From positions 1 through 7,220 of the forward strand of contig CAMALD010000063.1 in the NCBI GenBank assembly GCA_945836355.1: DNA of 7,220 nt, written 5' to 3'. How positions within the stretch are numbered: position 1 is the first letter of the stretch; each line of letters begins with the position of its first letter. Made by a program: the position numbers and the translations under genes. Shown in pieces: positions 1 to 5,526 of the stretch. This stretch comes from an uncultured Lachnospiraceae bacterium. Its GTDB lineage: Bacteria; Bacillota; Clostridia; Lachnospirales; Lachnospiraceae. The notes under the pieces were generated by a model that was not told the DNA's origin, made no database searches, and saw nothing but the letters and a program-made list of their open reading frames with translations.

Positions 1-172
1 GCACAAGAGTTTTGCATGCAAAACTCTTTATCCCCGGGACAAATCGCGCTGTAAGGATACTAAGCATCCGAAAAATCCCGGAAACGCTCGAATACAATCT
101 GGCAATGAACAATCCTTCGGCCCGCAGCAAACGCAGTCGGTGAAAAAATGCGGAAACTCAAGTATTATTGCA
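1..172. other. gene-free upstream region
   Basis: I find no coding region with a ribosome binding site and family resemblance here on either strand. The stretch contains a perfect palindrome (5-28) and possible base-pairing between 34-39 (CCGGGA) and 76-81 (TCCCGG), enclosing a small GGAT/ATCC hairpin (55-58 with 66-69). The neighbouring gene to the left lies outside the window, so this may be its trailer. I do not recognise a known riboswitch. In particular I do not see a c-di-AMP (ydaO-type) element, which regulates potassium genes in Bacillus, and most of this region is upstream of the likely transcription start. Confidence 0.5.
5..28. repeat. perfect 24-bp palindrome
   Basis: The two 12-base halves are exact reverse complements, with arms AAGAGTTTTG and CAAAACTCTT around a central CATG. 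As RNA this would be a 10-bp stem with a 4-base loop. On the + strand it is followed by only TTTA and then a C/G run, so it is a poor intrinsic terminator. It could be the end of an upstream transcript, a protein-binding operator, or one copy of a dispersed palindromic repeat. The sequence alone does not decide between these. Confidence 0.7.
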
Positions 173-200
173 TTGCACAAATTTAAGAACATGGTATAAT
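173..200 (+). promoter_or_regulatory. sigma-A-type promoter of the trkA-trkH-ktrB-ktrA cluster
   Basis: A consensus -10 box TATAAT (195-200) lies 16 bp downstream of a -35-like TTGCAC (173-178). Transcription would start near 207, giving a leader of about 58 nt before the trkA ATG. No second comparably good promoter was seen inside the cluster, which fits one transcript for all four potassium genes. Confidence 0.7.
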
Positions 201-226
201 GGGATTACACGGGACGAGACGATAAT

Positions 227-246
227 GTTTAAAAGTCGTTTTAAAC
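227..246 (+). promoter_or_regulatory. inverted repeat in the trkA leader
   Basis: GTTTAAAA (227-234) and TTTTAAAC (239-246) are exact reverse complements around a GTCG spacer. The element sits about 20 bases after the predicted transcription start and 8 bases before the trkA Shine-Dalgarno. It could form an AU-rich RNA hairpin near the ribosome binding site, or be a DNA operator for a dimeric repressor. No function can be assigned from sequence alone. Confidence 0.45.
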
Positions 247-264
247 GGCGGATTGAGAGGAAGT

Positions 265-1623
265 ATGAAGATAATTATCGCAGGGGACGGCAAGGTCGGT
301 GCCACGCTGACCAAGCAGCTTTCTGCAGAGGGCTATGATTTGACACTGATTGACGCCAAAGCGAAGGTGCTTGAGGTGAGCGAGGAACGGTATGACATCA
401 TGGCGATACAGGGAAACTGTGCGTCCATGGAGGTGTTAGATCGTGCTGGGGTGCGTGATACCGATTTGCTGGTGGCAGTTACGAACGCGGATGAGGTTAA
501 TTTATTGTGCTGCATGACAGCGCATGCGATGAATCCGAATATTCACACCATTGCCCGCGTGCGCAATCCGGAGTATACCGACCAGATTTTTGAGATGCGG
601 CATTTATTTGCACTGTCCATGATGGTAAACCCGGAGAGAAGTGCGGCGGTGGAAATCAGCCGGCTGATCCGGTATCCGGGATTCTTGAAAAGAGATACCT
701 TTGCCAAGGGCAGAGTGGAGATTGTAGAACTGAAAATTGAGGAAGATTCCAAACTCTGCAATGTAGCGCTCAATGAGGTTGGAAGCATAGTGAGATGCAG
801 TATACTGGTATGTGCAGTTTTGCGTGACGGTAAGGCGGTGACTCCGGACGGTAATTTTGTAATACAGGAGGGAGATCGCATTTTTGTAACAGCTCCGTCG
901 GACAACCTGACAACGCTTTTAAAAAATCTCGGAATCATTACGCATAAGGCAAAACGTGTGGTTATCTGCGGCGGAGGACGTGTGAGCTATTATCTGGCAC
1001 AGATGCTTCTGGATAACGGAATTGCGGTGCAGATTATCGAAGCTGACCGGGAGCGCTGTGTGCAGCTTGCAAATATGCTGCCGGAGGCAAGCATCATCCA
1101 CGGGGATGCCAGCAACGAATTCCTGTTGGAGAGTGAAGGGGTGCCGCGTGCGGATGTGCTGGTAACTCTGACGGGAGTGGATGAAATGAATACGATGATT
1201 TCCCTTTACGGCAACAGCAAAGGGGTTCCGCAGATTATCACCAAGATCGGCCGGCTGGAGAACAATACGGTTTTGGATTCACTTTCCATCGGCAGTATTG
1301 TAAGCCCGAGAGCAATTTGCAGCAATGCGATTGTGCGCTATGTAAGAGCATTAAAGGATCAGAACGGTGCTGCGATTGCAATGAATTATATTGCGGACGG
1401 GCAGGCAGAGGCAATCGAGTTTGAAGTCGATGAAAACACGCAGAACTGCAATGTTCCGCTGAAAAAGCTCCACATACGGAAGAATGTACTGATTGTATGC
1501 ATTATCCGCGGTTCAAAGCAGGTTATTCCGAATGGTGATTCCTATTTCGAAAAAGGAAATACCGTGATTCTCGTGACGAGCGGCAGTCAGGTTATTTATC
1601 GCCTGAATGAAATTTTCGAGTGA
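265..1623 (+). CDS. trkA: Trk potassium uptake regulatory subunit TrkA (tandem RCK protein)
   Basis: Cytoplasmic nucleotide-sensing subunit that gates the TrkH potassium channel. The 452 residues form two RCK repeats, close in length to E. coli TrkA. RCK_N1 starts with MKIIIAGDGKVG (GxGxxG at 7-12; acidic D30 ends the second strand) and is followed by a TrkA_C domain at about 149-224. RCK_N2 begins near 231 with GGGRVS (236-241; E259 in the acidic position), and a second TrkA_C spans about 381-452. The second nucleotide loop has Ser where the third Gly is usual, so the two halves may bind nucleotide differently. I chose the ATG at 265, preceded by GAGAGGA, over the in-frame TTG at 253 because it begins exactly at the first Rossmann strand. 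It is the first gene of a four-gene potassium cluster, 31 bp before trkH. NAD(H)/ATP binding and control by c-di-AMP through the C domains are family knowledge, not visible here. Confidence 0.95.
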   Translation: MKIIIAGDGKVGATLTKQLSAEGYDLTLIDAKAKVLEVSEERYDIMAIQGNCASMEVLDRAGVRDTDLLVAVTNADEVNLLCCMTAHAMNPNIHTIARVRNPEYTDQIFEMRHLFALSMMVNPERSAAVEISRLIRYPGFLKRDTFAKGRVEIVELKIEEDSKLCNVALNEVGSIVRCSILVCAVLRDGKAVTPDGNFVIQEGDRIFVTAPSDNLTTLLKNLGIITHKAKRVVICGGGRVSYYLAQMLLDNGIAVQIIEADRERCVQLANMLPEASIIHGDASNEFLLESEGVPRADVLVTLTGVDEMNTMISLYGNSKGVPQIITKIGRLENNTVLDSLSIGSIVSPRAICSNAIVRYVRALKDQNGAAIAMNYIADGQAEAIEFEVDENTQNCNVPLKKLHIRKNVLIVCIIRGSKQVIPNGDSYFEKGNTVILVTSGSQVIYRLNEIFE

Positions 1624-1654
1624 TTTTGAGTAATATTTTACATGAGGAAACGCA

Positions 1655-3109
1655 ATGAATTATAGAATGATGGCAAGATTTGTCAGCAAGATTTTGATTG
1701 TGGAGGCGGTGTTTATGCTGCCGGCACTGCTGATAAGTTTATTTCGTGAGGAAGAGAACAGCATTTTCGGATTTGCTGCAAGTATGGGAATCATCATATT
1801 GCTCTCGGCTTTTACCGGCTTTTTCGGGAGAAAATCCACCGGTTCCTTTTTCGTAAAGGAAGGTCTGGTGTGTGTCGGGCTGAGCTGGATTGTAATGAGC
1901 CTGCTGGGATGCCTTCCGTTTCTGTTATCCGATGCCATACCGGATTTTGTCGATGCTTTCTTTGAGACTGTGTCAGGGTTTACCACAACAGGGGCGAGTA
2001 TCCTTTCGGACATAGAGAGTCTACCGTACGGTGTCCTCTACTGGAGGAGCTTCACTCACTGGATCGGCGGTATGGGAGTACTTGTATTTGTGCTGGCAAT
2101 CAGTACCGGCACAGACAGCAGAAAGGGCTTTACCATGCATCTGCTGCGTGCGGAGAGCCCGGGACCGAGTGTTGGAAAGCTAGTGCCGAAAATGAAGACA
2201 ACGACCGAGATCCTGTATACGATTTATGTTGTACTGACGGTCATCGACGTCATATTTTTACTGATTGGCGGAATGTCTGTTTTTGAAGCGGTTTGTACAG
2301 CGTTCGGCACGGCAGGTACCGGCGGGTTCGGTATCAAAAATGACAGTCTTGCCGGCTACAGCCCATATATTCAAAATGTCTGTACGGTGTTTATGCTTTT
2401 GTTCGGTGTCAATTTTAGCTGCTATTATATGCTTTTAATCAGGCAGGTAAAAAGTGTTTTTAAGGATGAGGAGCTGCGGCTTTACCTGGGCATTGTAGCG
2501 GGCAGTATTCTGATGATTGCATGGAACATCTACGGAATTTATGGCAGCGTGGGCGAGACTCTTCGGCATGCATCCTTCCAGGTGGTCAGTATTATGACGA
2601 CAACCGGATTTGCAACAACGGATTTTGACCTCTGGCCATCCTTTTCCAAGGCCATTTTATTTACACTGATGCTGATAGGTGCGAGCGCCGGCAGTACGGG
2701 CGGAGGCTTTAAATGCGGACGTCTGCTCCTGCTTATCAAGAGTGTCAAGCGCAATGTGCAGCAGGTATTGCGGCCGCAAAAGGTGCAGGTGGTAAGTGTT
2801 AATAAGCGCATGGTGGACGAAAAGGTGCTCGACAACACCAATGCATATCTGGCAGCCTATGTGCTGATTATGGTGGCAAGCTTTGTTTTGGTGTCAATCG
2901 ATTCGTTTTCGTTTACGACGAACCTGTCAGCAGTTGCAGCATGCTTTAACAATATCGGACCGGGCTTTGACGTGGTGGGAGCAACCTGCAATTACGGCGG
3001 TTTCAGCAATTTGTCCAAGCTGGTTCTGATTGTGGATATGCTAGCCGGACGTCTGGAAATATTCCCGATCATGATTCTGTTTTCAAAGGCAACATGGGGG
3101 AGAAAATGA
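1655..3109 (+). CDS. trkH: Trk potassium uptake channel subunit TrkH
   Basis: Integral membrane K+-translocating subunit, 484 aa against 483 in E. coli TrkH. The N-terminal hydrophobic segments (about 9-30, 37-60 and 70-92) correspond to the extra TrkH D0 region plus the first repeat. All four selectivity-filter loops are recognisable by their central glycine: TTTGAS (110-115), AGTGGFG (220-226), TTTGF (315-319) and NNIGPGF (432-438). The flexible gate loop in the third repeat is also present (GASAGSTGGGFK, 342-353), as is the C-terminal GRLEIFP signature. The ATG at 1655 has GAGGA six bases upstream. The gene sits 31 bp after trkA, its expected cytoplasmic partner, and its stop overlaps the start of the ktrB-type gene (ATGA). 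It is distinct from that neighbour: the filter loops and gate loop differ, so this is not a simple recent tandem duplication. Confidence 0.95.
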   Translation: MNYRMMARFVSKILIVEAVFMLPALLISLFREEENSIFGFAASMGIIILLSAFTGFFGRKSTGSFFVKEGLVCVGLSWIVMSLLGCLPFLLSDAIPDFVDAFFETVSGFTTTGASILSDIESLPYGVLYWRSFTHWIGGMGVLVFVLAISTGTDSRKGFTMHLLRAESPGPSVGKLVPKMKTTTEILYTIYVVLTVIDVIFLLIGGMSVFEAVCTAFGTAGTGGFGIKNDSLAGYSPYIQNVCTVFMLLFGVNFSCYYMLLIRQVKSVFKDEELRLYLGIVAGSILMIAWNIYGIYGSVGETLRHASFQVVSIMTTTGFATTDFDLWPSFSKAILFTLMLIGASAGSTGGGFKCGRLLLLIKSVKRNVQQVLRPQKVQVVSVNKRMVDEKVLDNTNAYLAAYVLIMVASFVLVSIDSFSFTTNLSAVAACFNNIGPGFDVVGATCNYGGFSNLSKLVLIVDMLAGRLEIFPIMILFSKATWGRK

Positions 3110-4470
3110 AGCGTAATAAGATATTTACAACTACACGAATGATTGCTCTTGGTTTTTTTGTCGCGATAGTCCTTGGAACGGTTTTATTATCTCTTCCGAT
3201 TGCTACGAAGAGCAGAACGGTAACCCCGTTTGTAGACAGCTTGTTCACGGCGACAACCTCCACCTGCGTGACCGGACTGACAACGGTTGTGACAGTGGAA
3301 CACTGGAGCTTATTCGGACAGCTGGTGATTTTGTTTTTGATTCAGTTCGGCGGTCTCGGCATTGTGACCTTTTCTACCGTAATTCTGCTCATTTTGGGCA
3401 AGAGAATTTCATTGAAGGAACGCCTTTTGATTCAGGAGGCGTACAATCTGGATACCCTGCAGGGACTGGTCGCTATTACAATCCGTGTCATGAAGGGGAC
3501 TCTGGTGGTGGAGGGAATCGGTGCTGTTTTATATTCCGTGCGCTTTATCAATGACTATGGACCGGTGCGTGGAATATGGTATTCCATCTTTCACTCGGTC
3601 TCTGCATTCTGCAATGCGGGTATTGATCTTCTGGGAAGCAGCAGCCTGGAGAGATATCAAACCGATGTGCTGATTAATGCTGTCACAATGCTTTTGATTA
3701 TTCTGGGAGGAATCGGTTTCCCAATCTGGTGGGAGGTTGTTAATAACATACGGAATGTTCGAAAAAAGTGGAAAAGGGATGAAAAAGCAGTACTGCGGTT
3801 CAGCTATCAGTTTAAGGTGGTTGTGACGATTACTCTGATTCTGATTGCTGTCGGGACAGTACTTACCCTGATTATGGAGTATGACAACCCGGAGACGCTG
3901 AAACCGCTGAAGGGCGGACAGAAGCTGATGGCAGCATTGTTTCAGTCGGTCACATTAAGAACAGCCGGTTTTGCCACCATCTCCCAAAAGGGATTCCGGG
4001 AGGCTACCTGTCTGGTTTACCTGCTTCTCATGATCATCGGAGGCTCGCCTTCGGGGACGGCCGGCGGAATAAAGACAACGACGGCTGCGGTGATTGGGGC
4101 GTCGGTTTTGTCTACGGTTTGGGGCAAGGAGGATGTCAGCCTGATGAAGCGCAAGCTTCCGGACCGTGTTGCAAAAAAAGCGCTTGCAGTGACAGGAGTA
4201 AGCGTCATGGCTATTTTTGTATTGGCGCTTCTTCTGACCGCAGTGCAGAAAAGCAACTTTCTTGACACTATTTATGAGGTGATATCAGCGACCGCGACGG
4301 TGGGCTTAAGCCGTGATTTGACCCAGGGACTCAATGAAGCGGGAAAATGTATTATCATCATGGGCATGTATCTGGGGCGTATCGGACCGATTACCATGGC
4401 ACTGGCGTTCAATTCCAAGCGCTCCGGTGCACGTACTTCAAACCCGACGGGAAGACTGATGGTAGGATAA
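3106..4470 (+). CDS. ktrB: KtrB-type potassium uptake channel subunit
   Basis: Second membrane K+ channel subunit of the TrkH/KtrB superfamily, here of the KtrB branch (454 aa; Bacillus KtrB about 445). KtrB proteins transport K+, commonly Na+-dependently, as dimers on a KtrA ring. The four filter loops are TCVTG (53-57), NAG in SAFCNAGID (166-174), RTAGF (285-289) and TVGLS (398-402). The gate loop of the third repeat is GGSPSGTAGGIK (312-323), and a conserved GRIGP lies near the C-terminus. It lacks the long TrkH-type N-terminal region. I chose ATG 3106, which overlaps the trkH stop as ATGA and has GGGGGAG just upstream. An in-frame ATG at 3094 with AAAGG upstream would add MGEK and cannot be excluded. 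The 4-bp overlap suggests translational coupling to trkH. The likely regulator, ktrA, follows after 25 bp. Confidence 0.93.
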   Translation: MKRNKIFTTTRMIALGFFVAIVLGTVLLSLPIATKSRTVTPFVDSLFTATTSTCVTGLTTVVTVEHWSLFGQLVILFLIQFGGLGIVTFSTVILLILGKRISLKERLLIQEAYNLDTLQGLVAITIRVMKGTLVVEGIGAVLYSVRFINDYGPVRGIWYSIFHSVSAFCNAGIDLLGSSSLERYQTDVLINAVTMLLIILGGIGFPIWWEVVNNIRNVRKKWKRDEKAVLRFSYQFKVVVTITLILIAVGTVLTLIMEYDNPETLKPLKGGQKLMAALFQSVTLRTAGFATISQKGFREATCLVYLLLMIIGGSPSGTAGGIKTTTAAVIGASVLSTVWGKEDVSLMKRKLPDRVAKKALAVTGVSVMAIFVLALLLTAVQKSNFLDTIYEVISATATVGLSRDLTQGLNEAGKCIIIMGMYLGRIGPITMALAFNSKRSGARTSNPTGRLMVG

Positions 4471-4495
4471 ATAATTTTGTATTTGGAGGAAGCCA

Positions 4496-5173
4496 ATGAG
4501 TAAAAGAAAGCGTGAAAAGAAGCAGTACCTTGTAGTAGGTCTGGGCAACTTCGGCAGGAGCATTGCTTTGACCCTGATGGAGAACGGCTGTGAAGTGCTT
4601 GTTCTGGATCAGGATGCCGAAAAGATCAGGCTGATAGCTGACTTGGTCACCGGAGCTGTTGAGGGAAATGTAACCGATCCGGGCATTATTTCCAATCTGG
4701 GAATACGAAATTATGACGGGGCAGTGGTAGCGATGGGAGATGATTTGGAGGCGAGCATCCTTGCCACCATGATGATCAAGGAGCTGGGAATATCTCATGT
4801 GCTTGTGAAGGCTCAGAATGAACTGCATGCCAAGATTCTGCGCAAGGTTGGGGCAAACATGGTGGTACTGCCGGAACAGGAAATGGGTATCCGCTATGCA
4901 AACAATATTGCGCACGGAAATTTCTATGATGCAATAGAATTGTCACAGGACATGAGTATGATGGAACTAAATGTGCATACGGACTGGGTGGGCAAGAGTC
5001 TTAAGCAGTTGAATATGCGTGCAAAGTATAAAATCAATGTAATCGGAATCAAGCGTGAGGAGGGCTTTGATGTGAATCCGGATGCGGATGAGCCGCTGCA
5101 TGCCAACGACATTCTGGTCGCAATCGGGCGCAACGATATGCTGGAGCGGGTCGCAGAATATAGTGCGGACTGA
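4496..5173 (+). CDS. ktrA: KtrA-type potassium uptake regulatory subunit (single RCK)
   Basis: Cytoplasmic gating ring subunit for the KtrB-type channel encoded just upstream. The 225 aa match the one-repeat KtrA form (Bacillus KtrA about 222), in contrast to the two-repeat TrkA at the start of the cluster. After a short basic tail (KRKREKK), the RCK_N Rossmann domain opens with YLVVGLGNFGRS (GxGxxG at 15-20) and an acidic D38 at the end of strand two. A TrkA_C (RCK_C) domain covers about 146-222. In this family the N domain binds ATP/ADP and the C domain can bind c-di-AMP; neither is testable here. The start ATG has a strong GGAGGA five bases upstream. It is the last gene of the cluster, with a tRNA gene next on the same strand. 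Confidence 0.93.
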   Translation: MSKRKREKKQYLVVGLGNFGRSIALTLMENGCEVLVLDQDAEKIRLIADLVTGAVEGNVTDPGIISNLGIRNYDGAVVAMGDDLEASILATMMIKELGISHVLVKAQNELHAKILRKVGANMVVLPEQEMGIRYANNIAHGNFYDAIELSQDMSMMELNVHTDWVGKSLKQLNMRAKYKINVIGIKREEGFDVNPDADEPLHANDILVAIGRNDMLERVAEYSAD

Positions 5174-5200
5174 TTTGGACGGAAAGCTGTGCCCAAATTA

Positions 5201-5229
5201 AGAAAACTCAAAAAGAAAAGTTTTTCTTT
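5201..5229 (+). terminator. possible weak terminator after ktrA
   Basis: An AT-rich inverted repeat pairs AGAAAACT (5201-5208) with AGTTTTTCT (5219-5227, one extra T). An alternative, tighter pairing is AAAGAAAA (5212-5219) with TTTTCTTT (5222-5229). The T-rich 3' arm could serve as the U-tract. The stem has almost no G:C pairs, so termination would be inefficient, and the element overlaps the -35 box of the following tRNA promoter. Confidence 0.3.
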
Positions 5230-5255
5230 ACATTTGGCTCTGGTTTTGATATACT
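5227..5255 (+). promoter_or_regulatory. promoter of tRNA-Gly
   Basis: TTTACA (5227-5232) and TATACT (5250-5255) are separated by the ideal 17 bp. This puts the transcription start about 24 bases before the mature tRNA 5' end at 5286. The tRNA can therefore be expressed independently of the potassium operon. Confidence 0.7.
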
Positions 5256-5285
5256 ATCTGTGCTGGTAATATAGCCGGATAGAAT

Positions 5286-5356
5286 GCAGATATGGTTCAT
5301 CGGTAGAACATTGGCTTCCCAAGCCGAAGAGACGGGTTCGACTCCCGCTATCTGCT
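5286..5356 (+). tRNA. tRNA-Gly (anticodon CCC)
   Basis: A complete 71-nt cloverleaf can be folded by eye. The acceptor stem GCAGATA/TATCTGC is perfect (5286-5292 with 5349-5355), with discriminator T5356. The D arm is GTTC/GAAC (5295-5298, 5306-5309) with GG in the loop. The anticodon stem is TTGGC/GCCGA around loop TTCCCAA, anticodon CCC at 5318-5320, which reads GGG glycine codons. The variable region is four bases (AGAG). The T arm ACGGG/CCCGC surrounds loop TTCGACT, and its outermost pair (5332 with 5348) is an A-C mismatch. No 3' CCA is encoded, so CCA must be added enzymatically. It has its own promoter upstream and a terminator downstream. Confidence 0.96.
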
Positions 5357-5368
5357 TTACAGGAATGG

Positions 5369-5415
5369 AAAAATGGCTCGAAACCTTGGCTCATCAGGGG
5401 ATTGAGCTATTTTTT
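5369..5415 (+). terminator. intrinsic terminator of tRNA-Gly with two alternative 5' arms
   Basis: The compact form pairs TGGCTCA (5387-5393) with TGAGCTA (5403-5409) around a 9-base loop, followed directly by six T (5410-5415). This is a normal rho-independent terminator. A second copy of TGGCTC upstream allows a longer alternative stem, AAAAATGGCTC (5369-5379) with GAGCTATTTTT (5404-5414). The two stems share the same 3' arm and exclude each other. Confidence 0.7.
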
Positions 5416-5447
5416 GTGATATGGAAAACTGCGTTTCCATATCACAA
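5414..5447. repeat. perfect 14-bp inverted repeat (hairpin), possible dispersed repeat
   Basis: TTGTGATATGGAAA (5414-5427) and TTTCCATATCACAA (5434-5447) are exact reverse complements around the 6-base loop ACTGCG. Neither strand has a T-run after the stem (GCTCTTCGG on one side, AAAAAATAGC on the other), so it is not a conventional terminator, and it starts inside the U-tract of the tRNA terminator. The precision of the stem suggests an intergenic palindromic repeat or a processing/stability structure. Only copy number elsewhere in the genome would tell. Confidence 0.65.
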
Positions 5448-5454
5448 GCTCTTC

Positions 5455-5489
5455 GGGGGTGCACTGCCAAATTAGGGCATTTGCTCCCC
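5455..5489 (+). other. GC-rich imperfect stem-loop before the RNA methyltransferase gene
   Basis: GGGG (5455-5458) can pair with CCCC (5486-5489), GC (5461-5462) with GC (5483-5484), and TGCC (5465-5468) with GGCA (5476-5479), closing a 7-base loop. The fold is interrupted by small internal loops. It directly follows the perfect hairpin at 5414-5447 and may be part of the same element. No clear promoter for the methyltransferase gene was found in the 5416-5526 stretch, so that gene may depend on read-through from the tRNA or on an unrecognised promoter. Confidence 0.35.
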
Positions 5490-5526
5490 TGTACCATGTA
5501 ATCCGCGGACGGAAGGTGAGGACGAT

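Noticed and set aside
253..264. TTG start extending TrkA by four residues (MRGS)
   Set aside because: The extension covers the Shine-Dalgarno of the ATG at 265, and TrkA proteins begin directly at the first Rossmann strand.
1..264. c-di-AMP (ydaO-type) riboswitch controlling the potassium operon
   Set aside because: The predicted transcribed leader is only about 58 nt and I do not recognise the conserved ydaO core sequences. A covariance-model search would settle it.
543..938. 131-codon open frame on the - strand
   Set aside because: It is antisense to trkA, Ser/Thr-rich low-complexity in character, and is a typical mirror of a real gene.
1655..4470. trkH and ktrB as a recent tandem duplication
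   Set aside because: The filter loops, gate loops, N-termini and C-terminal signatures differ and match the separate TrkH and KtrB branches.
4409..4915. 168-codon open frame on the - strand
   Set aside because: It is antisense to the end of ktrB and most of ktrA, which have clear family motifs. It has no recognisable domains and no ribosome binding site that I could identify.
5284..5475. 63-codon open frame on the + strand
   Set aside because: It runs straight through the tRNA-Gly gene and its terminator hairpins, and shows no protein-family resemblance.
5286..5526. tRNA-Gly as an integration site for a mobile element
   Set aside because: No integrase, no repeat of the tRNA 3' end, and no foreign-looking genes are present downstream within the window.
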